NCBI GenBank assembly: GCA_007127495.1
Contig: SKZG01000455.1
Coordinates: 1 to 8,699 of the forward strand
From: Planctomycetales bacterium
GTDB lineage: Bacteria; Planctomycetota; Planctomycetia; Pirellulales; Thermoguttaceae
DNA: 8,699 bases
Reading direction: 5' to 3'
In this document: positions 1 through 5,693 of the stretch, in pieces
Layout: every line of letters starts with the position of its first letter
Numbering within the stretch: position 1 is the first letter of the stretch
Program-made: the position numbers and the translations under genes
The notes under the pieces: model-generated
Seen by the model: the letters and a program-made list of their open reading frames with translations, nothing else
The model's database searches: none
What the model was told of the DNA's origin: nothing

Positions 1-1
1 G

Positions 2-1012
2 CTTGTGGATCGGATTATACGAACTTCTAGCAACCCCGGTGACCTCGTGCTTGACTGTTTTCTTGGGTGTGGGACAACGGCCGCCGTCGCGCAGAAGCTC
101 GGCCGGCGGTGGATCGGCTGCGATATCAATAAGGGCGCGATTCAGATCACCGTGAAGCGGTTGCGCGGCATCATTGCCGGGCAAATCCACGACGCCCGCA
201 AGGCGGCTGCCGACGCGCGGCAGGGCAAGCTCATGGACACGGCCGAGGAAGACGAAGCGCCGCCGCCAAAGCCCTGCGCATTCGGCTTCTCCGCCTGGCG
301 CGTGAACGACTACGACCTGCAAATCCAGCACAACGAAGCCGTCAACCTCGCCTGCGAACACGTCGGCATCGAGCGGATGCGTTCCGATAGCTTCTTCGAC
401 GGCACAATGGGCAAGCGGCTGGTGAAGATCATCCCCTTCGGCCATCCGCTCACGCCGCTGGACCTGGAAGAAATACGCCGGGAACTGGACGCCCGCCCCG
501 AGGAGGACCGCGGCATCGTCGTCGTATGCCTGGGCATGGAACTGGCCGCGAAGGCGTGGGTGGACGATTGGAACCGAATGCGCAAGGGCGCCGCCGCCGT
601 CAATAAGATCGAGGCCATCGAGCTGCGCACCGATCCGAAGTACGGCCGGTTCATCCAGCACGAGCCGGCCGCCGCGCGCGTGAAGGTGTCGCGCGTCCGG
701 CATGGCGACGAAAGCCGCATTGCGGTCGAAATCCAGGACTTCATTTCGCCCACGATTGTCGAGCGTTTGCAGCAGCAGGCGGGCATCCTTTCGCCGAAGA
801 TCGACGACTGGCGGGCGATGGTCGATTGCGTCTACATCGACGCCGATTACAACGGCGCCGTGTTCAACGTCGTGCTGGCGGACGTGCCCGAACGGAAGAC
901 CGATCTCGTCGGAGGAAAGTACGAATTGCCCGCTCCTGCCCGCGAAACAACCGTTGCCGTCAAGGTCGTCGACATGCTGGGCGAGGAGGTGCTGGTAACC
1001 GCAACGGTTTAG
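2..1012 (+). CDS. Site-specific DNA methyltransferase, C-terminal part (5' end outside window)
   Basis: The reading frame is already open at the window edge, and a GTG at 5-7 falls inside a conserved domain, so this is a 5'-truncated gene rather than a start at 5. Nucleotides 53-79 encode DCFLGCGTT, the FxGxG S-adenosylmethionine motif I of N6-adenine/N4-cytosine methyltransferases. It is preceded by the usual SNPGDLVLD context and followed by RRWIGCDIN. Having motif I near the C-terminal end of the catalytic part implies the catalytic DPPY motif and target-recognition domain lie upstream (beta-type order, as in Type III Mod-like enzymes). After the catalytic end comes an unusually long extension of about 280 residues, ending in a stretch that looks beta-rich (KYELPAPARETTVAVKVVDM). 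I do not recognise a named domain there. No restriction or helicase partner follows; the gene is followed by about 1 kb of repeats. The methyltransferase assignment is solid; the specificity and system type cannot be told. Confidence 0.85.
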   Translation, partial: LVDRIIRTSSNPGDLVLDCFLGCGTTAAVAQKLGRRWIGCDINKGAIQITVKRLRGIIAGQIHDARKAAADARQGKLMDTAEEDEAPPPKPCAFGFSAWRVNDYDLQIQHNEAVNLACEHVGIERMRSDSFFDGTMGKRLVKIIPFGHPLTPLDLEEIRRELDARPEEDRGIVVVCLGMELAAKAWVDDWNRMRKGAAAVNKIEAIELRTDPKYGRFIQHEPAAARVKVSRVRHGDESRIAVEIQDFISPTIVERLQQQAGILSPKIDDWRAMVDCVYIDADYNGAVFNVVLADVPERKTDLVGGKYELPAPARETTVAVKVVDMLGEEVLVTATV

Positions 1013-1025
1013 CCTGCAGACTGGG

Positions 1026-1033
1026 CAAATGAA
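1026..1033. repeat. Target-site duplication, left copy (CAAATGAA)
   Basis: Eight bases directly before the left end of the MITE, identical to 1134-1141 directly after its right end. Confidence 0.85.
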
Positions 1034-1133
1034 GGCTCTTCCGTTTCTAGGTGCGGGCCGCTTCACTGTAGTAGGCACACGCCGTGTGCCGTCCCTGAAA
1101 CAGAGGTTGTCTGCACTTAGAAACGGAAGAGCC
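1034..1133. mobile_element. MITE with ISL3-like terminal inverted repeats and 8-bp target-site duplication
   Basis: This 100-bp element begins with GGCTCTTCCGTTTCTAGGTG (first 20 of 21 bp, 1034-1054) and ends with its inverted copy at 1113-1133. There is one mismatch in 21 (G/A at position 17). It is bracketed by a perfect 8-bp direct repeat CAAATGAA at 1026-1033 and 1134-1141. Terminal repeats starting GGCTCTTCCGTTT and 8-bp target duplications are known features of the ISL3 family of insertion sequences. The element has no coding capacity and would depend on a transposase encoded elsewhere. The intact duplication and near-identical ends suggest recent insertion. The family assignment is from memory of ISL3 ends, not a database match. 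Confidence 0.85.
1074..1090. repeat. Triloop hairpin inside the MITE
   Basis: GGCACAC, loop GCC, GTGTGCC: a perfect 7-bp stem with a 3-base loop in the centre of the MITE. I recall this palindrome as a common dispersed repeat in planctomycete genomes. Its presence as the cargo of a MITE suggests either that it is part of the element or that the element inserted around or captured it. Confidence 0.7.
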
Positions 1134-1141
1134 CAAATGAA
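1134..1141. repeat. Target-site duplication, right copy (CAAATGAA)
   Basis: Identical to 1026-1033. Removing the MITE and one copy would restore a continuous sequence running into the AAAGGTGTCCGGTACCG element. Confidence 0.85.
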
Positions 1142-1410
1142 AGGTGTCCGGTACCGTTTCCAGGCTGGCTGGCCTTGGGGGTAGACTCACGCTTGCGCTC
1201 AGGCGGCGCTACGTCGTGTCCAGTCGGGACGGCAAGCCGGGCGGCGCGACGGATGGTGCGGCGGCACGACTGAGAACGTCATCAGCGTGCCCGCCCCGCG
1301 CTGCCCGTGTCGGCGCTCCCATTCCATCACAGTAGCACAACGGTGAGGTTTGGCAAGACCAACGGGACCGGAGTAGCAACGAATGTCGAAAGCCGAATGA
1401 CGAAGGAAGC

Positions 1411-1452
1411 CAGAAATCGGAAGTCGGAAGTCGGAGGTCGGAAATCAGAAAT
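1411..1452. repeat. Heptad microsatellite, six units
   Basis: Six consecutive 7-bp units: CAGAAAT, CGGAAGT, CGGAAGT, CGGAGGT, CGGAAAT, CAGAAAT. The outer units match each other and the inner ones are more G/C-rich. The preceding 1381-1410 carries related GAATG/CGAA words (GAATGTCGAA, CCGAATGACGAAGG), so the array probably grew from similar sequence. No gene spans it. Confidence 0.8.
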
Positions 1453-1660
1453 CTACCCGCATCCACCATATTCCCCCTGGCCTGTTTTTGCGCCTTGCAA
1501 TCGGGCGTCGGATTTGGTAAACTTGGGCATGTGTACATCAGTATATGTTCTTTCCGGACCGCCCTGAACAGAGCCTTGACATGCCACGAACTTAGTAAAA
1601 TTGGGGGGTTAAATGTGGAAAACGGAAAAATTGACACCCAAAAGTCGAATGGCGAAAGAC

Positions 1661-1778
1661 GAAAACCGGACGCTAGCGCGTGGCGGCTGATCGTGGCACA
1701 TCCACCATCCGCCTGGGGGTCGAATGTGGAAAACCGGACGCTAGCGCGTGGCGGCTGATGGCGGCCCGTCCACCATCC
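1661..1778. repeat. Imperfect direct duplication, 68-bp period, with GCTAGC core
   Basis: Bases 1661-1691 are repeated exactly at 1729-1759 (31 of 31), beginning GAAAACCGGACGCTAGCGCG. The match continues to 1710 and 1778 with four mismatches, giving 46 of 50. Both copies are preceded by GTCGAAT (1644-1650 and 1719-1725) and end in TCCACCATCC. Each copy holds the 8-bp palindrome CGCTAGCG. A partial earlier relative, AATGTGGAAAACGGA, lies at about 1612-1626. I recall the GCTAGCG-containing word as a dispersed planctomycete repeat, which I cannot verify here. Confidence 0.8.
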
Positions 1779-1823
1779 CCTGTTTCCCCGGGCAGGAAAA
1801 GCTACTCACGTAGAGGCGTATCG

Positions 1824-1845
1824 CGTGCCCCCATCGTGCCCCCAT
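1824..1845. promoter_or_regulatory. Perfect 11-bp tandem repeat abutting the -35; possible operator or activator site
   Basis: CGTGCCCCCAT occurs twice with no gap (1824-1834 and 1835-1845). The last base of the second copy is the first T of the predicted -35 box. A period of 11 bp is about one helical turn, so a regulator could bind both copies on one face of the DNA beside RNA polymerase. Part of copy 2 (CCCCA, 1840-1844) also pairs with TGGGG at 1856-1860. The repeat is seen directly; the regulatory role is inferred. Confidence 0.45.
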
Positions 1846-1873
1846 TGGCAACGATTGGGGCGGATGCTAGAAT
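1845..1873 (+). promoter_or_regulatory. Predicted sigma70-type promoter with extended -10
   Basis: TTGGCA (1845-1850), a 17-bp spacer, then TAGAAT (1868-1873) preceded by TGC (1865-1867). Each hexamer differs from the consensus TTGACA/TATAAT at one position, the spacer is optimal, and TGn makes it an extended -10. Transcription would start near 1880 and read into the dehydrogenase gene, leaving a leader of about 170 nt. It is the best promoter candidate I can see in the window. Confidence 0.6.
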
Positions 1874-1879
1874 GGCGGT

Positions 1880-2050
1880 TTTCACGCTCGGCCTCACGCA
1901 ATTCCCGAGGGGGCCGGCTTTCACGGCGAACGCCGGTGGTGCGGCGGGCAAGCCTTGTATGCCCGTGGCGCCAGGCATGTTCGGCCGGACCGGGTGATGG
2001 TTCACGTCGCCCTGGCGGGTCGTGCTACACAAGGAGATGGGCAGCTTATT
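1880..2050 (+). other. Long, possibly structured 5' leader of the dehydrogenase gene
   Basis: The stretch between the predicted transcription start and the chosen start codon has several short stems: CGGCG/CGCCG with an AA loop (1924-1935) and CGGGCA/TGCCCG around a 9-base loop (1945-1965). I do not recognise a known riboswitch; in particular I see no cobalamin-riboswitch B12 box. AAGGAG at 2031-2036 is the best Shine-Dalgarno. It lies 14 bases before the GTG at 2051, which is long, so the exact start is not settled. Confidence 0.35.
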
Positions 2051-2788
2051 GTGCAGTTGGATTTCGATCTGAACGGAAAAGTTACCGTGGTGACAGGCGC
2101 TTCGTCCGGGATTGGAACTGCTATAGCCCGCCGATTTGCCGCCGCGGGAAGTCGCATAGTGCTGGCTGCCCGTCGTGAAGCAAAGCTCCACGAACTTGCC
2201 GAATCCCTGCGCGCCGACGGCGTCGAAGCCCTGCCTTGCGCGACCGACGTGACCGACTACCGGCAGGTCGAAGCCTTAATGGACGCCGCCGTGCGGCAGT
2301 TTGGGCAGGTCGATATTCTCGTGAACAACGCCGGCAACGCACTGGCGAAAACGGTGGCCGAGTCGACGCCCGACGACTTCGACTTCCAGATCGACGTCAA
2401 CCTGAAGGGCGTCTGCTACGGGTGCCGGGCCGTGCTGCCGCACATGATCGAGCGGCGGCAGGGGCAGATCATCAACCTCGGCTCCATTTGCTCGGTGCGG
2501 CATTTCCCGAATTACGCGGCATATGTGGCGGCGAAGTGGGGCGTGCTCGGCTTCAGCCGCTCGCTGTACGAGGAGGTGCGCACCCACGGAATCCGCGTGA
2601 ACGTGCTGTGCCCGGCCGCGGTCAATACCCCCTGGGCCGAGTTGGCGGGCAGCGAATTGCCCTGGCCCCGGGAGGAGCGCCTCCAGCCGGAGGATCTGGC
2701 CGAGATGGCGCTGCTTTGCGTCGCCGCGCCCAGGCGGGTGCAAATTGAAAGCATCATCGCCTGGCCCATGTGCGAGCCGACTGTTTAG
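2051..2788 (+). CDS. Short-chain dehydrogenase/reductase (classical SDR), probably NADP(H)-dependent
   Basis: A 245-residue Rossmann-fold oxidoreductase of classical SDR length. Numbered from the GTG start, it has the cofactor motif TGASSGIG (15-22), NNAG (92-95), catalytic Ser145 and the YxxxK pair Tyr158/Lys162, with the usual 13-residue Ser-Tyr spacing. The paired arginines after beta-strand 2 (AARRE, 39-43) favour NADP(H). The substrate cannot be told; the closest general type is 3-oxoacyl-ACP reductase-like. Start choice: GTG 2051 puts the conserved DLNGKVTVVTG where SDRs normally begin. TTG 2057, ATG 1997 and ATG 1955 are alternatives; the last two would add an N-terminal tail unlike SDRs (the frame continues to 1955). 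The gene follows the predicted promoter at 1845-1873. It is separated from proA by 172 bp of hairpins, so it may be transcribed separately. Confidence 0.85.
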   Translation: MQLDFDLNGKVTVVTGASSGIGTAIARRFAAAGSRIVLAARREAKLHELAESLRADGVEALPCATDVTDYRQVEALMDAAVRQFGQVDILVNNAGNALAKTVAESTPDDFDFQIDVNLKGVCYGCRAVLPHMIERRQGQIINLGSICSVRHFPNYAAYVAAKWGVLGFSRSLYEEVRTHGIRVNVLCPAAVNTPWAELAGSELPWPREERLQPEDLAEMALLCVAAPRRVQIESIIAWPMCEPTV

Positions 2789-2819
2789 TGCCCGGCAGGG
2801 CATCGGTCGCACGGGCCGA

Positions 2820-2834
2820 CGCGCTTCGAGCGTG
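2820..2834. repeat. Small triloop hairpin
   Basis: CGCGCT, loop TCG, AGCGTG: a 6-pair stem including one G-T pair, 31 bases after the dehydrogenase stop. It has the same layout as the other hairpins in this spacer. There is no T-run after it, so it is not a typical intrinsic terminator. Confidence 0.45.
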
Positions 2835-2848
2835 CGCCGTGAAGTTAG

Positions 2849-2914
2849 GTAGGGCGGGCTGGGCCCGCCGGTTGTCGCAACACACGTCCTTGCGGCGGGC
2901 ACGGCCCGCCCTAC
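2849..2914. repeat. Nested palindromic element (two GGCGGGC triloop hairpins within an 11-bp inverted repeat)
   Basis: GTAGGGCGGGC (2849-2859) is exactly inverted at 2904-2914 as GCCCGCCCTAC. Each end also forms its own perfect hairpin: GGCGGGC-TGG-GCCCGCC (2853-2869) and GGCGGGC-ACG-GCCCGCC (2894-2910). A third hairpin, GTTG-TCG-CAAC (2871-2881), sits between them. The element can therefore fold as one long cruciform or as three small triloops. It lies between the dehydrogenase and proA and could end or weaken transcription between them, although no T-tract follows. It resembles REP-type dispersed repeats. Confidence 0.75.
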
Positions 2915-2960
2915 GAGCCTGAATCGTTTCGTTAAGCCTCGAAAACCCCTGGAGGACCCG

Positions 2961-4244
2961 ATGAACTTGCAACCGCCGCCTGAGCAATCGACCGACCCAA
3001 AGACGATTGCCAGCACGGCCCGCGATGCTTTTCAATCCCTGGCGTTTGCGTCGGCGGGACAGAAGAACGCGGTACTGTTGGCAATGGCCGACCGCCTGGA
3101 ACGGTGCCGCGACGAAGTCACCACCGCGAACGAGGCCGACCTGGCGGCCGCGCGTGAGAACGGCGTTGCCGAGAACCTCGTCAAGCGATTGCGGTTCGGC
3201 GAGCCGAAGATCGCCGGCCGGGTCCGCTCGCTACGCAAGATTGCGGCGCTGCCCGACCCGGTGGGCCAAACCATCCGGACCGAACGGCGGCCGAACGGCC
3301 TGGACGTAGCCCGCGTGAGGGTGCCGCTGGGTGTGGTGCTGAACGTCTTCGAGGCGCGCCCGCACGTGACCGTCAACGCCGGGGCCTTCTGTCTGAAGGC
3401 CGGCAACGCGGCTATTTTGCGCGGGGGCTCCGAGGCCCGGCAATGCAACGCCCTGCTCGGGCAGTTTTGGCGCGATGCCCTGTCCGAGGCGGGCCTTCCG
3501 CCGGGCGCCGTGCAAGTGGTCGGCGGATCGCACGAGATGGTCCACGAGTTGCTGTCGCTCGACCGGTGGATCGACCTGGTCATCCCGCGCGGCGGCAAGG
3601 GCCTGGTCGAGGCCGTCGCGCGGCAGTCGCGCATACCCGTCATCAAGCATTACGAGGGCGTGTGCCACGTGTATCTGGACGAGCAGTTCGATTTGCGCGC
3701 CGCGCTCGACGTCGCGCTCGACTCGAAATGCCTCATGCCCGAAGTGTGCAACGCCATGGAAACCCTGCTGGTTTCCGAGGCCGCCGCCGAGCACCTTCCG
3801 GCTGTGGTCGAGGCATTCCAGCGCGAAGGGGTTGCCGTACGCGGCTGCCCGCGCACCCGGGAAGCGGCGCCCAGCGTCGAGCCGGCGGACGACGACGACT
3901 GGCGCACCGAGTACCTCGACCTGATCGTGTCGATTCGCGTGGTGCCGGGCGTGGAGGAGGCGATCGACCACATCAACCGGTTCGGCTCGCATCATACCGA
4001 CGTCATCGTTACGGGCCGGTTGCCCGCCGCCGAACGATTTACCGAAAGAGTCGATTCCGGCGTGGTGCTGGTGAATGCGTCGACCATGTTCTGCGACGGC
4101 GAATCGCTGGGGATGGGCGCGGAGATCGGCATCTCGACCGATCGGCTGCACGCGCGCGGTCCCATGGGGCTTGAGGAACTGACCACGTACAAATTCGTGA
4201 TTCGCGGGCGCGGCCATATCATGGGCCCGTCGCGCACGAAATAG
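2961..4244 (+). CDS. proA: Glutamate-5-semialdehyde dehydrogenase (gamma-glutamyl phosphate reductase)
   Basis: This cytoplasmic enzyme reduces L-glutamate 5-phosphate with NADPH to glutamate 5-semialdehyde, the second step of proline synthesis. The 427 residues match the usual length of about 417 plus a short N-terminal tail. Visible ProA signatures are FEARPHVTVNA (130-140), KAGNAAILRGG (146-156), VIPRGGKGL (207-215), catalytic Cys263 in PEVCNAMETLLV (260-271), GSHHTDVIVTG (342-352) and GAEIGISTDRLHARGPMGLE (386-405). One deviation: the usual NASTRF reads NASTMF (372-377). The start at ATG 2961 is supported by GGAGG at 2951-2955. No proB is present. The stop codon lies inside the Shine-Dalgarno region of the next gene, pointing to translational coupling with the GCS2-type ligase. 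It could be the cell's ordinary proline enzyme or a copy dedicated to this cluster; the sequence does not decide. Confidence 0.93.
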   Translation: MNLQPPPEQSTDPKTIASTARDAFQSLAFASAGQKNAVLLAMADRLERCRDEVTTANEADLAAARENGVAENLVKRLRFGEPKIAGRVRSLRKIAALPDPVGQTIRTERRPNGLDVARVRVPLGVVLNVFEARPHVTVNAGAFCLKAGNAAILRGGSEARQCNALLGQFWRDALSEAGLPPGAVQVVGGSHEMVHELLSLDRWIDLVIPRGGKGLVEAVARQSRIPVIKHYEGVCHVYLDEQFDLRAALDVALDSKCLMPEVCNAMETLLVSEAAAEHLPAVVEAFQREGVAVRGCPRTREAAPSVEPADDDDWRTEYLDLIVSIRVVPGVEEAIDHINRFGSHHTDVIVTGRLPAAERFTERVDSGVVLVNASTMFCDGESLGMGAEIGISTDRLHARGPMGLEELTTYKFVIRGRGHIMGPSRTK

Positions 4245-4251
4245 GGGAACC

Positions 4252-5613
4252 ATGCTGCAACGCATCCAAGACCACTTCACCGACCAATTCCAACGCTCCC
4301 TGGCCGGCCGCCGTGACGGCACTCGCCGCATCGGCGCGGAACTGAAGTTCCCGCTGGTGCAGCTCGACGGCTCGGCCGCTGAGCGCGAGACGATCGACGC
4401 GCTCTGGTCGTACCTGGCCGGGCGCGGATGGCAGCCGGTAACCGACACGGTCACGGGCCGGGTGGTCGGCTGCACGCGGCCGGGCGAGCAGAACGATCAC
4501 GTGGCCGGCTGCGAGACCGGCTACTGCAAGACGGAGTTCTCGTTGGCCCACGTGGCCGACTTGAACCACCTCGATCACATGCTCGAGCTGTTGCGGGCCG
4601 AGTTGGCCCCGTTCGCCGACCGGCACGAGGTGCGTTTCCTGGGCTACGGTATCCACCCGGTTACCGCGCCCGGCAAGGGGCTGCTGCTGAAGAAGGTCCG
4701 CACCTCGGTGTGGGACAAGGCGGTTCCGTCGAACCGGTGCATTGCGAAAGAGGCCGGCGACGACGTGCATTTGTTCACCGTGAACGCGGGCAGCCACGTG
4801 CACGTGAGCGTGGGAATCGAGGAAGCGGTTCGGGCGGTGAACGTGCTTTGCGGTTTCGCCGGCCCGCAAATTGCGCTGGCGGCGCATTCGAATGTGTGGC
4901 GAGGCAAGTTGGACGTTCATTACAAGGCCGTTTCCGAGATGCTGTGGGACTGGTGGGAGCCTGCCCGCGATCGGAGCGGAGTTCCGCTCGAGCCGTTCAC
5001 CTCGCTCGAACACTATGCCGACTGCATCGCCCGGATGCGGCCCATTTACGTGAAGCGCGACGGCATGCCGATCGTGCTGACGCAATACGACTCGTTCGCT
5101 GACTACTACGCCCAAGCCACGGCCGAAGGGTACGACTTGGACGGCAACCCGTTGCGCTTCGCCCCGGCGCCGGAAGACCTCGACCTGCACAATTCGTGCT
5201 ACTGGTACACGGCGCGCATTTCGCGGTATTTCACCGTGGAGAACCGGGTATTCGACCAGCAGCCGGCGGACGCGTTGACGGCCCCGGCGGCGCTGACCCT
5301 CGGACTCGTTTCCGCGCTCGACGAAGCCGAGGAGGAGTTGCAGAAGTACGATTGGGACGCCTTGCGCGCCGCGCGGGAAAGCGCGTGCCGCGGGGGGCTG
5401 GCCGGGCAACTCGACGGCCGGTCCGTGGCCGAGCCGGCGCGGCACATGCTGGCCGTCGCCCGCGACGGACTCAAGCGGCGCAAACTTGGCGAAGAACGCT
5501 TCTTGGAACCGTTCGAGGAGCGACTGCAGATCGGCCGTTGCCCGGCCGACGACGTCGCCGAAACGTTCGCCGCCGGCGGCATGGAAGCATTGATTGAGGA
5601 TCGGAGTATTTGA
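4252..5613 (+). CDS. GCS2-family glutamate-cysteine ligase / carboxylate-amine ligase homologue
   Basis: A 453-residue protein of the glutamate-cysteine ligase family 2, whose members use ATP to form gamma-glutamyl phosphate and join it to an amine such as cysteine. Supporting features are IGAELKF (28-33) at the place of the family's IGxExE/GTEHEKF metal-binding motif; CKTEFSLAH (92-100); HVHVSVG (182-188), as in YbdK-type members; R325-RYFTVENRVFDQQP (to 338), which fits the family's R-x-Y-x-E-x-R-x-x-D-x-x-P pattern; and a C-terminal part (HMLAVARDGLKRRKL, 398-412) that recalls plant-type enzymes. Oddity: the second acidic residue of the first motif seems replaced or deleted (GAELKF), which may change catalysis or substrate. 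ATG 4252 lies 7 bp after proA, with AGGGGA just upstream. The true acceptor amine is unknown. No glutathione synthetase gene is nearby, so a dedicated glutathione role is not supported. Confidence 0.78.
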   Translation: MLQRIQDHFTDQFQRSLAGRRDGTRRIGAELKFPLVQLDGSAAERETIDALWSYLAGRGWQPVTDTVTGRVVGCTRPGEQNDHVAGCETGYCKTEFSLAHVADLNHLDHMLELLRAELAPFADRHEVRFLGYGIHPVTAPGKGLLLKKVRTSVWDKAVPSNRCIAKEAGDDVHLFTVNAGSHVHVSVGIEEAVRAVNVLCGFAGPQIALAAHSNVWRGKLDVHYKAVSEMLWDWWEPARDRSGVPLEPFTSLEHYADCIARMRPIYVKRDGMPIVLTQYDSFADYYAQATAEGYDLDGNPLRFAPAPEDLDLHNSCYWYTARISRYFTVENRVFDQQPADALTAPAALTLGLVSALDEAEEELQKYDWDALRAARESACRGGLAGQLDGRSVAEPARHMLAVARDGLKRRKLGEERFLEPFEERLQIGRCPADDVAETFAAGGMEALIEDRSI

Positions 5614-5619
5614 CGTAGG

Positions 5620-5659
5620 GTGGGTGGCTGCGGACGCGACAGCGGCCGGGTTCACCCAC
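5620..5659. repeat. Inverted repeat in the gcs2-mttB spacer
   Basis: GTGGGTG (5620-5626) is exactly inverted as CACCCAC (5653-5659), with an inner GCTG/CAGC (5627-5630, 5640-5643). It begins 6 bases after the ligase stop and ends 23 bases before the Shine-Dalgarno of the first mttB. There is no T-run. It could be a weak terminator, a processing hairpin or another dispersed repeat. Confidence 0.5.
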
Positions 5660-5682
5660 GCCATCGTCCGAAGCATCAACCC

Positions 5683-5688
5683 AGGAGA
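5683..5688 (+). promoter_or_regulatory. Ribosome binding site that fixes a TTG start
   Basis: AGGAGA lies five bases before TTG 5694. The first in-frame ATG is about 39 codons further on, inside the conserved N-terminal domain, so TTG is the only sensible start for the first mttB. Confidence 0.7.
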
Positions 5689-5693
5689 GACAT

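Larger units (their letters stand above)
1013..1844. other. Repeat-rich non-coding region
   Basis: This stretch has no ORF with a recognisable protein, no good ribosome binding site and many local repeats. It contains a MITE (1034-1133), a perfect 8-bp palindrome CGGTACCG (1149-1156) inside an AAAGGTGTCCGGTACCG element, a run of heptads (1411-1452), a weak direct repeat (1512-1527 against 1590-1605, 13 of 16 bases alike) and a 68-bp-period duplication (1661-1778). From about 1340 to 1660 it is visibly more A/T-rich than the neighbouring genes. Between 1160 and 1340 I see nothing identifiable. Confidence 0.7.

Noticed and set aside
1576..1601. Promoter TTGACA with TAAAAT in the repeat region
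   Set aside because: The spacer is only 14 bp and no gene follows; likely chance in an A/T-rich stretch.
1144..1758. Small plus-strand frames (1144-1335, 1307-1567, 1495-1758) in the repeat region
   Set aside because: They run through microsatellite and duplicated repeats, lack good Shine-Dalgarno sites and show no protein-like conservation.
1880..2050. Cobalamin riboswitch, tempting because of the corrinoid-dependent genes
   Set aside because: I see no B12-box-like sequence or the characteristic core; only short generic stems.
4252..5613. Glutathione biosynthesis gene gshA
   Set aside because: No gshB is nearby and the first metal-binding motif is altered; the family is clear but this function is not.
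4219..5679. 486-codon open frame on the minus strand opposite the ligase gene
   Set aside because: Its product is rich in Arg, His, Gly and Val with no domain pattern, and it is antisense to a clear GCS2-family gene; a GC-rich shadow frame.
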